Source of the DNA: Thalassobaculum sp965228445
GTDB taxonomy: Bacteria; Pseudomonadota; Alphaproteobacteria; Thalassobaculales; Thalassobaculaceae
Direction: 5' to 3'
Assembly (NCBI GenBank): GCA_965228445.1
Contig: OZ245813.1
Location: forward strand, 558,001-622,000
DNA length: 64,000 bases
A program made the position numbers and the translations under genes. Every line of letters starts with the position of its first letter. The stretch's first letter is position 1. Shown piece by piece: positions 43,730 through 52,809 of the stretch. The notes under the pieces were generated by a model, which was not told the DNA's origin, made no database searches, and worked only from the letters and a program-made list of their open reading frames with translations.

Positions 43730-44356
43730 TCAGATCCCGCTGGAAACCGTCGCGTCCACATCCACCTCGAGCCGCGCCTCGGTCCCGGCGGTGAGGCGAA
43801 AATAGGCGTTCTGCGGGCGGTCCAAGGCAAACGTCTCTTCCTGCGTCAGCCCCAGATACAGCCCGCGGAACACCTTGTTCACCACCCCGTGGGCGATCAC
43901 CACATGAATGCCCGGCGTGGCCTTCAGGTGCTCAAGCACCGGCCGCAGCCGGTCCTGCACCATCTGGGTCGACTCGCCGTTCGGGTGCTGGAAGTTCCAC
44001 GGATCGCGGCGGCGCAGTTCGGCCAGATCCGGATGGTCGCGGTCGATCTTGTCCCAGCCGCCATAGCCGTCGTGATCGCCCAGGGTGATCTCCTTCAGCC
44101 GGTCGTCCAGGACGATGGCGTCGAAGTCGATCCCCAGATGCTCGGCGATGATCGCCGCGGTCTGGCGCGTGCGCCCGAGTGGGCTGGCCGTCAGCAGCGG
44201 GTCGGCACCGCCCAGCACCTGTCTGAGGTCGCGGCCGATCGCATGGGCCTGGGCCAGGCCGGCATGGGTCAGGGGAGCGTCGAGGTGGCCCTGCAGGCGA
44301 CCGGTGCGGTTCCACACGGTCTCGCCGTGCCGGATGAGATAGATCGTGCTGTCCAT
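43730..44356 (-). CDS. Histidine phosphatase family protein (phosphoglycerate mutase-like)
   Basis: A 208-aa cytosolic phosphatase of the RHG superfamily. The catalytic motif is YLIRHGETVWN (His10), the phosphate-pocket Arg is in SPLGRTRQTA, the acid in DDRLKEITLGDHDG and the second His in VIAHGVVNKVFRG. Size and motifs fit cobalamin phosphatase CobC or broad-range mutase-like phosphatases, but no cobalamin gene is nearby. The substrate is unknown. Its stop lies 18 nt beyond the palindromic element. Confidence 0.88.
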   Translation of the reverse strand: MDSTIYLIRHGETVWNRTGRLQGHLDAPLTHAGLAQAHAIGRDLRQVLGGADPLLTASPLGRTRQTAAIIAEHLGIDFDAIVLDDRLKEITLGDHDGYGGWDKIDRDHPDLAELRRRDPWNFQHPNGESTQMVQDRLRPVLEHLKATPGIHVVIAHGVVNKVFRGLYLGLTQEETFALDRPQNAYFRLTAGTEARLEVDVDATVSSGI

Positions 44357-44450
44357 GGGTTTCGATTAGCCCAACCGGCGCGCCGGAAAAAGCCCTATCG
44401 CCTGCCGGTGCGATGGGGTATCGGGGGCGCGATCAGAAAGGGAGCCCAGG

Positions 44451-45659
44451 ATGACCGCCAACACCATGCCCCGCCCGCTTCTGGCCGATCTGCGCCGGGA
44501 CGTCGCCGCGCTCGAGGAGACGGACATCGTCCGGGTCGCCGTGCATGGGTGGGACAAGAAGGATCTCGTCCCGTTCTGGTTCGGCGAGGGCGACCGCGCC
44601 ACGCCGGAGTTCATCTCCAAGGCGGCCTCGGAGTCGCTCCTGCGCGGCGAAACCTTCTACACCGATCAGCGCGGCATCAAGGAACTGCGCGACGAACTGG
44701 TCGCCTATACCAAGCGCACCTTCGACGTTTCGGTCTCCGACGACCAGGTCAGCCTGGTCACCGCCGGCATGTCGGGCCTGTACCTGGTCATGGACATGCT
44801 GGTCGATCCCGGCGACGAGGTGGTGGTGGTCGGGCCGGTCTGGCCGAACATCTATTCCACCGTGACGGTCCATGGCGGCACCGTCCGCGACGTGTCGATC
44901 ACCCTGGAAGACGACGGCTGGACGCTCGATCTCGAGGCGCTGTTCGCCGCCGTGACCGACAAGACCAAGGCGATCTTCATCAATTCTCCGGGCAACCCGA
45001 CCGGCTGGCTGATGGAGCGCGACCAGCAGCAGGCGGTGATGGATTTCGCCCGTGAGAAGGGCGTGTGGGTGGTGGCCGACGAGGTCTATCACCAGCTCGT
45101 CTTCGACCGGGACGTGGCGCCGTCCTTCCTCCAGGTGGCGCGGCCGGACGACCGGCTGATCGTGGTCAACTCGTTCTCCAAATCCTGGATGATGACCGGG
45201 TGGCGGCTCGGCTGGCTGACCCATCCGGCGGCGCTGGCGCCGGTGATCGCGAAGCTGGTGCAGATCACCACCTCCGGCGTGCCGCAGTTCCTGCAGCGCG
45301 GCGCGATCGCCGCCCTGCGCGACGGCGATCAGGTCATCCAGGACCTGCGGGCCCAGTGCCAGGCCGGCCGGGACATCGTGTTCGACCGTCTGGAGTCCTG
45401 GCCGATGGTGCGCGCCGCCCGACCGAAGGCGGCCTTCTATGCCTTCTTCGCGGTCGAGGGCATGTCGGACAGCCTGGAAATGGCGAAGCGCATCATCGAC
45501 GAGGCCAATGTCGGCCTCGCGCCGGGCAGCGCCTTCGGCCCGGCGGGCGAAGGCTATCTGCGGCTCTGCTTCGCCGCCCGGGCCGAGACCCTGCACAAGG
45601 GGATGGACCGGCTGGAGCCGATCCTGGGTAAGGGCGCGGACCAGGGCCGCAGGCCCTGA
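44451..45659 (+). CDS. Class I/II PLP-dependent aminotransferase
   Basis: A 402-aa fold-type I aminotransferase. Typical motifs: FWFGEGDRATPEF, YTDQRGIKELRDELV, INSPGNPTGWLM, VVADEVYHQLVF and the PLP-binding Lys in NSFSKSWMMTGWRLGW, plus the C-terminal carboxylate-binding Arg in GYLRLCFAARAET. It resembles aspartate- or aromatic-type enzymes; the specific amino acid is not clear. AGGGAG lies 7-8 nt before ATG 44451. It is monocistronic or paired with the small gene 53 nt downstream. Confidence 0.88.
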   Translation: MTANTMPRPLLADLRRDVAALEETDIVRVAVHGWDKKDLVPFWFGEGDRATPEFISKAASESLLRGETFYTDQRGIKELRDELVAYTKRTFDVSVSDDQVSLVTAGMSGLYLVMDMLVDPGDEVVVVGPVWPNIYSTVTVHGGTVRDVSITLEDDGWTLDLEALFAAVTDKTKAIFINSPGNPTGWLMERDQQQAVMDFAREKGVWVVADEVYHQLVFDRDVAPSFLQVARPDDRLIVVNSFSKSWMMTGWRLGWLTHPAALAPVIAKLVQITTSGVPQFLQRGAIAALRDGDQVIQDLRAQCQAGRDIVFDRLESWPMVRAARPKAAFYAFFAVEGMSDSLEMAKRIIDEANVGLAPGSAFGPAGEGYLRLCFAARAETLHKGMDRLEPILGKGADQGRRP

Positions 45660-45712
45660 CGGCGTCCGGAAACTGCGCTAAGATGATGGCAGACTGACCC
45701 GGAGGCATTCCC

Positions 45713-45982
45713 ATGGCGCTGCGCCCGACAGGTCCCGGCGACACCCGCATTCCCAGCCGTACCGGAGGCAGGGCGGTCGTGCCCTCGCGGGTCGATGCCC
45801 CGGCGGTTCCAGCTCCGGCAGCACCGGCGGAGCGGACTGCGCCGACCCGCGGCTACCGGTTGAAGACCGCGACGACGGATGCCGAGATCGAGCGCCAGAT
45901 CCAGCGGCTGATGACGCTGATCGCCAACGACAATATCGATCCCGATGCGCCGCCGGGCAGCTATCTCAACATGCTGCTCTGA
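45713..45982 (+). CDS. Hypothetical protein, 89 aa
   Basis: A small protein with GGAGG 7 nt before ATG 45713. The first half is Pro/Ala/Arg-rich and likely disordered (SRVDAPAVPAPAAPAERTAP). The second half is a helix-forming module (TTDAEIERQIQRLMTLIAND) ending in GSYLNMLL. I do not recognise the family. The last 17 nt overlap the end of the convergent PAS gene. RBS and codon use support it as a real gene. Confidence 0.6.
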   Translation: MALRPTGPGDTRIPSRTGGRAVVPSRVDAPAVPAPAAPAERTAPTRGYRLKTATTDAEIERQIQRLMTLIANDNIDPDAPPGSYLNMLL

Positions 45983-46511
45983 CCCGCTCCAGCGGCTCGC
46001 CATCCAGGCTTGTGAAGAGGGTGACGTCCGCGTCCTGCGGCGCCCCGCGACCTGCGGGGTTCGGCCACAGCGACGCTGTATAGGTCGTGTAGCCGATCAC
46101 GATCCGCGGCCGTCCCGCCGTGTCGGTCAGCGGCAGAACCAGCCCCTCGCCGGTACCGTAGCGCCCGAGGTCGCGATAGACCTGTCCACGCGCATAGAAC
46201 GCCACCGGCGTCCGGCAGACCGTCTGGTAGCGGGTACGCAGGGTATCCGACAGGTCGCGATCATGGATCTCGCCCAGGGCCTTGTGGCGCATCGGCATGG
46301 CGAACAGCTTCAGGATGTCCTCGCCGGCCAGGCGGTAGACGAAATCGCGGGCGGCGTCCTCCCAGTGCATCTTCCAGACGCCGGAGAGGAGCGGTGCTAT
46401 TTCGATCGGATCGAACGCGGCCAGGCCCGGGATCTCGTCGGAAACCCTGAGGCTGTTCCAATAGTCGTAGAACTGAGAAATCCGGCTGTCTCGGCATAGT
46501 GGGAACGTCAT
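45966..46511 (-). CDS. PAS-domain protein (PAS_5-like), copy 1
   Basis: A 181-aa protein made of one PAS-like domain, with no output domain. ATG 46511 has AAGGGA 6 nt upstream and is preferred to GTG 46529. The pattern FYDYWNSLRVSDEIPGLAAFDPIEIAPLLSGVWKM ... FVYRLAGEDI is the alphaproteobacterial PAS_5 (DUF1457) type. It is a paralogue of the gene at 46718-47281, 206 bp away, with the same layout. The function is unknown; some relatives modulate polysaccharide or motility outputs. Confidence 0.75.
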   Translation of the reverse strand: MTFPLCRDSRISQFYDYWNSLRVSDEIPGLAAFDPIEIAPLLSGVWKMHWEDAARDFVYRLAGEDILKLFAMPMRHKALGEIHDRDLSDTLRTRYQTVCRTPVAFYARGQVYRDLGRYGTGEGLVLPLTDTAGRPRIVIGYTTYTASLWPNPAGRGAPQDADVTLFTSLDGEPLERVRAAC

Positions 46512-46717
46512 AGCGTTTCCCTTTTCCACCAGGTGGCGTGCCTTGAATCCTGCCCGTCACCATGCCGGTCAATGGTAGGGCGAACAAACTAATAACTTTC
46601 ACTATATGTCGATAAAATATCGCTCAAAGGACTTGGTTCCCTGCATCACCTTTAATTCAAGAAATGAGGTGACTCACTCAACGTATTGAATAAATAGAAA
46701 GTAATCCGTCTTTCAGA

Positions 46718-47281
46718 TCAGTCGGTCGGCTTGGCCAGCTCGGCCTGCTCGCTGGAAATCAGCGTGCCGTCGAGGGAGAGTATGCTGCGCAGCTCGACGA
46801 TCCGGTCCGCCGGATCGGTTGTGGTCAGGCTCGTCCTGGCGATCACGCGGTAGTCGGTACACCCCAGGACCACAGGGGTGCTGCCGTCGCGGTCCCGGAA
46901 CGGCAGGATCAGCCGCTCCCCCAGGCCGTACCGGCTGATGCGCAGATAGACGGTCCCCGCGGAGTGGTAGATGCAGGGCTCCGCACAGATCCGCTGGAAG
47001 CGCTCCCGCAGGTTGGCGGCGAGTTCCTCGGGATAGATCTCCCTAAGGCTGCGGTGATGCATCGGCCGGTCATGGGTCGTCAGGATCGCGTCGCCGGCGA
47101 TCCGATAGACGAAATCCGCCGCGTCGTCCTTCCAGGCCGCCATCCAGAGGTTGGGCATCAGGTCCGGCACCTGGAGCGGGTCGAACGCGTCGATCGACGG
47201 CACATCGCCGTCGCGGCGAAGTTGGCTCCAGTAGCTGAACAGACGGCTTATCCGATCGCTCGACGAAGTCGGGAGCGTCAT
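46718..47281 (-). CDS. PAS-domain protein (PAS_5-like), copy 2
   Basis: A 187-aa protein parallel to copy 1: ISRLFSYWSQLRRDGDVPSIDAFDPLQVPDLMPNLWM, then FVYRIAGDAILTTHDRPMHH and LGERLILPFRDRDGS. ATG 47281 is preferred to GTG 47284. The two proteins align along their length but have diverged strongly, suggesting an old tandem duplication. The gap between them (46512-46717) is AT-rich and should hold the promoter of copy 1. There is no enzymatic domain. Confidence 0.75.
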   Translation of the reverse strand: MTLPTSSSDRISRLFSYWSQLRRDGDVPSIDAFDPLQVPDLMPNLWMAAWKDDAADFVYRIAGDAILTTHDRPMHHRSLREIYPEELAANLRERFQRICAEPCIYHSAGTVYLRISRYGLGERLILPFRDRDGSTPVVLGCTDYRVIARTSLTTTDPADRIVELRSILSLDGTLISSEQAELAKPTD

Positions 47282-47388
47282 CACTTAAATCCGATTTGGT
47301 GAAAATAGGAGGCTCAGGCCGATAATGCGGCGCTCGTTGGTTAATGCTGCAGTGCAGCAAGTAGCATATCCGGAAGGGAATGTCCCGG

Positions 47389-48138
47389 TTATCGCGCGAG
47401 GTGCGGAACGACCATGGTGACGCCGGAAAAGCCCAGCAGAATCAAGAGGACGCGCGCGAACGCCTGGTCGTCGATGCGCCGGTAGACCTTGAATCCGAGC
47501 CAGCCGCCGAGCCAGGCCGCGGGCAGGGCGACGAGAATGAGCTGTCCGACCTCGACCGTCAGCCGCCCGGCCGCCGCGTAGCCGGTGAGTGTGGCGATAT
47601 GCATGGCGGTGTTGAACAGCTGGAAGACGCTGCGCTGGCGGTCCTTCGGCCAGCGGCGCAGGGAGCACCAGATGGTCGGCACCACGCCCGACAGGCCGGC
47701 GAAACCGCCGAGGACACCGCCAGTCCAGCCGATCAGCCCGTCGATCCGGCGGTTCTCGATCGTGACCGAGGGCATCCGCCGGCTGACCAGGGCCGAGGTG
47801 GCATAGACGATCAGGACGATACCGGCGAACAGACGGAAGGTGTCCGCAGACATCTGGCTGAGCAGCCAGACGCCGACCGGGACGCCGATCACCCCGCCGA
47901 TCACGAAGGGCAGGGCGGCGCGCCAGTCGAGCCGGCGCCAGAGCATCGGCATAATCTGAAGCTGCACGGCGAGGGAACAGCCGACGATCAGGGGCGAGAT
48001 CAGCGGAGCCGGAACGACGTGGGTGTAGATGCCCAGCGTCGTCGCGGCGAAGGCGAAGCCGGCAAGCCCGCTGGCGAGCCCGCCGAGCAGCGCGCCACCG
48101 GCGACGGCGGCGATCAGCAGCGGAGCGAGGTCGGTCAC
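47389..48138 (-). CDS. TSUP/TauE-family membrane permease
   Basis: A 249-aa membrane protein of the sulfite exporter TauE/SafE family, with about eight TM helices. The N-terminal repeat has GALLGGLASGLAGFAFA, and the second repeat has GGVLGGFAGLSGVVPTIWC, the Gly-rich re-entrant pattern of TSUP proteins. Members export sulfite or sulfoacetate or move other small anions. Given a SuyAB-like sulfite-producing pair elsewhere in the window, sulfite export is an attractive but untested guess. It lies 49 nt after the RNase-like gene. Confidence 0.85.
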   Translation of the reverse strand: MTDLAPLLIAAVAGGALLGGLASGLAGFAFAATTLGIYTHVVPAPLISPLIVGCSLAVQLQIMPMLWRRLDWRAALPFVIGGVIGVPVGVWLLSQMSADTFRLFAGIVLIVYATSALVSRRMPSVTIENRRIDGLIGWTGGVLGGFAGLSGVVPTIWCSLRRWPKDRQRSVFQLFNTAMHIATLTGYAAAGRLTVEVGQLILVALPAAWLGGWLGFKVYRRIDDQAFARVLLILLGFSGVTMVVPHLAR

Positions 48139-48187
48139 CGGCGCGGTCTGCCGAAGATCACCGAGCTGGGGATCGCTAGACTGATGA

Positions 48188-48670
48188 TCACTGGTGGGTG
48201 GTCGGATAGGCGGTCAGCAGATGGCACTTCCCGGCGCCGTCGGCCATTACGAAGAGGCGGAGGCCGTGGGCCGGAATGGCCACCGCCGTACCGCGTTCGA
48301 CGAGCCGCCCGATCGGCTGCTCGAAGGCCATGCGGATCTCGGCGACGTCACCGCCCCTGGCCGTGGTCGCCCAGTCGTCCAGGTCGGTCTTGTCCGGGGC
48401 GAGGGCCAGGCCGATCACCTGCCGGGCGGTGACCCGGTCGGGGAAGGAGCTGGCGGCGGGAATCTTCGGCTCGCGCTTGAGCCGATCGATCAGCCAGGCA
48501 TCGCTCTTGGCGACGTGGCGGTCGACGGTGTGGCCCCCCTTGGTTTCCTGCTCGAGGAGCCACCCGTCCTTGAGTTCTCCGGGCACGCATTCGGCCCGAG
48601 CCGCCGCATTCAGGGAAACCAGTGCCGCCGCGAAGACCGCGGCGGCAGTAACCAGTGAACGTGGCGACAT
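48188..48670 (-). CDS. Exported RNase A-like (CdiA-CT type) domain protein
   Basis: A 160-aa protein with a clear Sec signal peptide (LVTAAAVFAAALVSLNAAARA, cleavage before EC). The rest matches the pattern I know from the bacterial CdiA-CT RNase A domain: GGHTVDRHVAKSDAWLIDRL (His47, His52, Lys55), IPAASSFPDRVTARQVIGLA, GRLVERG and the terminal HLLTAYPT. In polymorphic toxins this domain is usually the C-terminus of a very large protein; here it stands alone. No immunity-like gene is adjacent. A periplasmic or secreted scavenging RNase is equally possible. ATG 48670 lies 8 nt from the icd stop. Confidence 0.68.
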   Translation of the reverse strand: MSPRSLVTAAAVFAAALVSLNAAARAECVPGELKDGWLLEQETKGGHTVDRHVAKSDAWLIDRLKREPKIPAASSFPDRVTARQVIGLALAPDKTDLDDWATTARGGDVAEIRMAFEQPIGRLVERGTAVAIPAHGLRLFVMADGAGKCHLLTAYPTTHQ

Positions 48671-48678
48671 CTGTGTCC

Positions 48679-49890
48679 TCAGCTCATGGCCTTCTGCAGG
48701 TTCTCGTCCAGCTTGGCGAGGAACTGCTGCGTGGTCAACCACGGCTGGTCCGGGCTGATCAGCAGGGCCAGGTCCTTGGTCATCGCGCCGCTTTCGACGG
48801 TGTCGATGCAGACCTTCTCCAGCTTCTGGGCGAACTCGGCCACTTCCGGCGTCTCGTCGAACTTGGCGCGGAAGGACAGACCCCGGGTCCAGGCGAAGAT
48901 CGACGCGATCGGGTTGGTCGAGGTCTCCTTGCCCTGCTGGTGCTGGCGGTAGTGACGGGTCACCGTGCCGTGGGCGGCCTCGGCCTCGACGGTCTTGCCG
49001 TCCGGCGTCATCAGCACCGAGGTCATCAGGCCGAGCGAGCCGAAGCCCTGGGCCACGGTGTCGGACTGCACGTCGCCGTCGTAGTTCTTGCAGGCCCACA
49101 CGAAGTTGCCGGACCACTTCAGCGCCGAGGCGACCATGTCGTCGATCAGGCGGTGCTCGTAGACGATGCCCTTGGCTTCGAACTTGGACTTGAACTCGGC
49201 GTTGAAGACCTCCTCGAACAGATCCTTGAAGCGGCCGTCATAGGCCTTGAGGATCGTGTTCTTGGTCGACAGGTAGACCGGCCAGCCGAGGTCGAGGCCG
49301 TAGTTGAAGCAGGCCCGGGCGAAGCCGCGGATCGACTCGTCCAGGTTGTACATGGCCATGGCCACGCCGCTGCCCGGGAAGTCGTAGACCTCGCGGGTCA
49401 CCGGATCGCCGTTCTCCGGCTGGAAGGTGATGGTCAGCTTGCCGGGGCCGTCGACCAGGAAGTCGGTGGCGCGGTACTGGTCGCCGAAGGCGTGACGGCC
49501 GATGACGATCGGCTGGGTCCAGCCCGGCACCAGGCGCGGGACGTTCTTGCAGATGATCGGCTGACGGAACACGGTGCCGCCCAGGATGTTGCGGATTGTG
49601 CCGTTCGGCGACCGCCACATCTTCTTCAGCTTGAACTCCTCGACGCGCGCCTCATCGGGGGTGATGGTCGCGCACTTCACGCCGACGCCGTACTCCTTGA
49701 TGGCGTTGGCGGAGTCGATGGTGATCTGGTCGTCCGTCTTGTCGCGGGCCTCGACGCCGAGGTCGTAGTACTTCAGGTCGATGTCGAGATAGGGGAAGAT
49801 CAGTTTGTCCTTGATCATCTGCCAGATGATCCGGGTCATCTCGTCGCCGTCGAGTTCGACGATCGGCTTGGCTACTTTGATCTTCGCCAT
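48679..49890 (-). CDS. icd: NADP-dependent isocitrate dehydrogenase
   Basis: A 403-aa TCA-cycle enzyme that converts isocitrate to 2-oxoglutarate and CO2 with NADP. ATG 49890 has AGGAG 7 nt upstream and starts with MAKIKVAKPIVELDGDEMTR, the homodimeric eukaryote-like subtype common in alphaproteobacteria. Key blocks: VYLSTKNTILKAYDGRFKDL, SGNFVWACKNYDGDVQSDTV and TVEAEAAHGTVTRHYRQHQQ. Length is normal. The RNase-like gene downstream is only 8 nt away, so read-through is likely. Confidence 0.97.
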   Translation of the reverse strand: MAKIKVAKPIVELDGDEMTRIIWQMIKDKLIFPYLDIDLKYYDLGVEARDKTDDQITIDSANAIKEYGVGVKCATITPDEARVEEFKLKKMWRSPNGTIRNILGGTVFRQPIICKNVPRLVPGWTQPIVIGRHAFGDQYRATDFLVDGPGKLTITFQPENGDPVTREVYDFPGSGVAMAMYNLDESIRGFARACFNYGLDLGWPVYLSTKNTILKAYDGRFKDLFEEVFNAEFKSKFEAKGIVYEHRLIDDMVASALKWSGNFVWACKNYDGDVQSDTVAQGFGSLGLMTSVLMTPDGKTVEAEAAHGTVTRHYRQHQQGKETSTNPIASIFAWTRGLSFRAKFDETPEVAEFAQKLEKVCIDTVESGAMTKDLALLISPDQPWLTTQQFLAKLDENLQKAMS

Positions 49891-49978
49891 TGCGTACTCC
49901 TGAGGATGTTGGTCGGGTCGGGATTTCTGAGAGGTCGGCGGCACAATATCACCGGGCCGCCGCGGTTCAAGGCCGCCT

Positions 49979-50569
49979 TTACAGCCACTTGGCCTTCAGG
50001 TCGCCTTCGGGTGCGTGCCAGTTGCCGATGACGTCGAACACGCCGGCGGGGCTGTCGACGACTTTGTAGAGGCCGCGGTTCTCCTCGCGGGTGAAGCCGG
50101 CGCCGATCGTGTGCTCGATCAGGGCGAGCAGCGGCTGCCAGAAGCCGTTCACGTCGACGATGATCACCGGCTTGTCCGACAGCTTGAGCTGCGACCAGGT
50201 CAGGACCTCCATGGTCTCGTCGAGCGTGCCAAGGCCGCCCGGCAGGATGACGAAGGCGTCGGCGCGCTCGTACATGATGCGCTTGCGCTCGTGCATGCTG
50301 TCGGTGACCACCAGCTCGTTCAGCCCGGCATGGCCGACCTCGAGATGCTGGAGGAAGCTGGGGATCACGCCGATCACCTGGCCGCCGGCCTCCAGGGTGG
50401 CGTCGGCGGCCAGACCCATCAGGCCGACCCGTCCGCCGCCGTAGATCAGCGTGTCGCCGCGCCGGCCGATGATACCGCCCATTTCGGTGGCGGCGTTCTT
50501 GTAAATGTCGTCAACCCTGGAAGATGATCCGCAGAAGACGCAAATGGATTGGGGCTTTGACTTGCTCAT
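49979..50569 (-). CDS. LOG-family nucleotide phosphoribohydrolase
   Basis: A 196-aa Rossmann-fold protein of the LOG/TIGR00730 family. ATG 50569 (MSKSKPQSICVFCGSS) is preferred because the in-frame upstream codons are Arg-rich and lack an RBS. The family signature is complete: LIYGGGRVGLMG and the active-site LPGGLGTLDETMEVLTW. Plant LOG enzymes release free cytokinin from its ribotide; bacterial members act on nucleotide monophosphates as well. It stands alone between icd and the LysM gene, with 88 nt to icd. Confidence 0.9.
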   Translation of the reverse strand: MSKSKPQSICVFCGSSSRVDDIYKNAATEMGGIIGRRGDTLIYGGGRVGLMGLAADATLEAGGQVIGVIPSFLQHLEVGHAGLNELVVTDSMHERKRIMYERADAFVILPGGLGTLDETMEVLTWSQLKLSDKPVIIVDVNGFWQPLLALIEHTIGAGFTREENRGLYKVVDSPAGVFDVIGNWHAPEGDLKAKWL

Positions 50570-50675
50570 GGGCCGTCTTTCGCACCGCCGGCCGGCAAGG
50601 TCAATCACCTGGACCGCGATTGTGTGACGCGTCCTGTAGGTTTAATGTGCGTGAAACGAAAAGGGCTGCAGCCTA

Positions 50676-52106
50676 ATGGTTTCAAAGCCGGCAATTGTGG
50701 GCGTTATGGGCGGTGTCGCGATCCTCGCGGCGCTGGGGCTGAACTTTTGGCTGGTCCCTGGCGACGAGGAGGAACCCGCGACCAACGTGACCGCGCCGGC
50801 GCCGCCCTCCATGGGGAGCCAGCAGAGCGGGTCCTCGTCGGCATCCTCGGGCTCCGCCGGCTACGGATCGGTGCTGCCGAAGCGTGAGTCGGCGAAGAAC
50901 CCGGCGGCGGGATCGACCCGCTCGACCGAGAGTGCCGCCGCCATCGCCCGGCGCAAGCCGAGCTTCGACATCGTGCGCGTCGATCCGGACGGCAACACGG
51001 TGATCGCCGGCCGGGCGAAGCCGAACGCGGAGGTCACGATCCTCGACGGCGAACGCGAGATCGGCAAGGTGACCAGCGACGAGCGCGGCGAGTGGGTGTT
51101 CCTGCCCGACCATCAGCTCGGCCCGGGCCAGTTCGCGCTGACCCTCCGTCAGTCGGGCGAGGCCGAGGATGCCGAGTCCGAGGAGGCCGTCGTTCTGGTG
51201 GTACCGGAGGCCGGCAAGGACATCGCCGGACGGGACTCGAACGAGCCCAGTCAGCCGCTGGCCATGGTCATGCCGCGGGACGAGGCCAAGGGCGGAGCCA
51301 CCCGGGTGCTGCAGGCCCCCTCCGCGGGACCGGTGACGCCGGACACCACTGCTCCGGCCAAGTCGGAGACGCAGACCGCCGAGACCAAGGCCGCCGACAC
51401 GACGTCGTCGAGCACCGGCCTCGCCGCGGCGAAGCCGGAAGGAACCAAACTCTCCGACACGGCCAAGGCGGCGCCTGAGGCGACCCAAACCGCGACCGCC
51501 GAGCCGAAATCCGCGCCGGGATCCGACACCAATGCGGTACCGCCGTCCACCGCGGCGGGCGACAAGCAAGCCCCTGCCGCCGTGGTGCAGGCTTTCCCGG
51601 AACCGGCCAAGGCGCCGTCTTCCGCCGACCAGCCGGCCTCCGGCGAGGTGGCGCAGTCGGGAGACGTATCGGTCGACGTGATCGAATACGACGACAAGGG
51701 AGAGGTGGTGTTCGGCGGCCGCACCGAGCCGAATGCCGATGTGGAAGTCTATATCGACAACAAGCCCGCCGGCAGCGCCACCGCCGACGCGGAAGGCCGC
51801 TGGCAGCTCAGCCCGAAGGATCCGGTGGCGCCGGGCAACTACAACCTGCGGGTCGACAAGGTCGAGCCCGGCGGCACGGTCAAGGCGCGGGTCGCGTTCC
51901 CCTTCGTGCGGGCCGCCCCGCTGAAAGGTTTGCCGAACGACCGGCTTGTGGTTATCCAGCCGGGTAACAATCTCTGGGTCATTGCGACCCGGGTGTACGG
52001 CGAGGGACTGCGCTATGTGCAGATCCACGACGCCAATCGCGATCAGATCCAGAATCCGGATCTGATCTTCCCCGGGCAGGTCTTCGGCCTGCCGACGGTG
52101 AACTGA
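50676..52106 (+). CDS. Membrane-anchored LysM protein with two Ig-like repeats
   Basis: A 476-aa envelope protein. A TM helix (IVGVMGGVAILAALGLNFWLV) is followed by a Ser-rich linker. Two beta-sandwich repeats follow, FDIVRVDPDGNTVIAGRAKP (about 89-170) and VDVIEYDDKGEVVFGGRTEP (about 332-412), separated by about 160 residues of Ala/Thr/Glu-rich disorder. A LysM domain ends the protein (VVIQPGNNLWVIATRVYGEG). The pattern PNAEVTILDGEREIG / PNADVEVYIDNKPAG shows internal duplication. It probably binds peptidoglycan and is followed 16 nt later by psd. Confidence 0.85.
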   Translation: MVSKPAIVGVMGGVAILAALGLNFWLVPGDEEEPATNVTAPAPPSMGSQQSGSSSASSGSAGYGSVLPKRESAKNPAAGSTRSTESAAAIARRKPSFDIVRVDPDGNTVIAGRAKPNAEVTILDGEREIGKVTSDERGEWVFLPDHQLGPGQFALTLRQSGEAEDAESEEAVVLVVPEAGKDIAGRDSNEPSQPLAMVMPRDEAKGGATRVLQAPSAGPVTPDTTAPAKSETQTAETKAADTTSSSTGLAAAKPEGTKLSDTAKAAPEATQTATAEPKSAPGSDTNAVPPSTAAGDKQAPAAVVQAFPEPAKAPSSADQPASGEVAQSGDVSVDVIEYDDKGEVVFGGRTEPNADVEVYIDNKPAGSATADAEGRWQLSPKDPVAPGNYNLRVDKVEPGGTVKARVAFPFVRAAPLKGLPNDRLVVIQPGNNLWVIATRVYGEGLRYVQIHDANRDQIQNPDLIFPGQVFGLPTVN

Positions 52107-52122
52107 TCGACGGAAAACAGCC

Positions 52123-52809
52123 GTGCTGAACTCAATTCTCGTACCGATCGCCCGGGAAGGGCGACCGTTCATCGCGATTTTCGCCGTGGCGACGATCGTC
52201 CTGGCCATGATCGCCGACTGGCTCCTGGTTCCGGGGCTGATCCTGACGGCGTGGTGCGTGTACTTCTTCCGCGACCCGAACCGGGTGACGCCGGTACGCA
52301 ACGGGCTGATGATCAGCCCGGCCGACGGCGTCGTCGTTTCGGTCGGCCCCGCCCCCTGGCCGAAGGAACTGGCCATGGGCGAAGGCGAGGTGCAGCGGGT
52401 CTGCATCTTCATGAACGTCTTCGACGTCCACGTGAACCGCATCCCGGTCGACGGGCGGATCGTGAAGCTCGCCTACGTTCCCGGCGCCTTCGTCAACGCC
52501 TCGCTGGACAAGGCGAGCGAGCAGAACGAGCGTCAGCTCGTGGCGATGGAGACCCGCGACGGCCGTCCGACCGCCTTCGTGCAGATCGCCGGCCTGGTGG
52601 CCCGCCGCATCGTCTGCAAGATCAGCGAAGGCCAGACCCTGCTGGCGGGCGAGCGGATGGGCATGATCCGCTTCGGCAGCCGGGTCGACGTGTACCTGCC
52701 GCCGGAGGTGGAACCCCTGGTGGCGCTCGGCCAGCGCTGCGTCGCCGGCGAGACCGTGATCGCCGATCTCGACAGCGCCGAGAAGGCGCGGGAAGGGGCG
52801 GTGCGATGA
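52123..52809 (+). CDS. psd: Phosphatidylserine decarboxylase, short type
   Basis: A 228-aa membrane-associated pyruvoyl enzyme that makes phosphatidylethanolamine. It is the short proteobacterial type: two N-terminal TM helices (FIAIFAVATIVLAMIADWLL and VPGLILTAWCVYFF), then FRDPNR, SPADGVVVSV, FMNVFDVHVNR and the self-cleavage site MIRFGSRVDV, with cleavage expected at Gly-Ser to form the pyruvoyl group. GTG 52123 is supported by position and by the TM start; RBS is weak. It overlaps pssA by 4 nt, so the two steps of PE synthesis are coupled. Confidence 0.95.
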   Translation: MLNSILVPIAREGRPFIAIFAVATIVLAMIADWLLVPGLILTAWCVYFFRDPNRVTPVRNGLMISPADGVVVSVGPAPWPKELAMGEGEVQRVCIFMNVFDVHVNRIPVDGRIVKLAYVPGAFVNASLDKASEQNERQLVAMETRDGRPTAFVQIAGLVARRIVCKISEGQTLLAGERMGMIRFGSRVDVYLPPEVEPLVALGQRCVAGETVIADLDSAEKAREGAVR

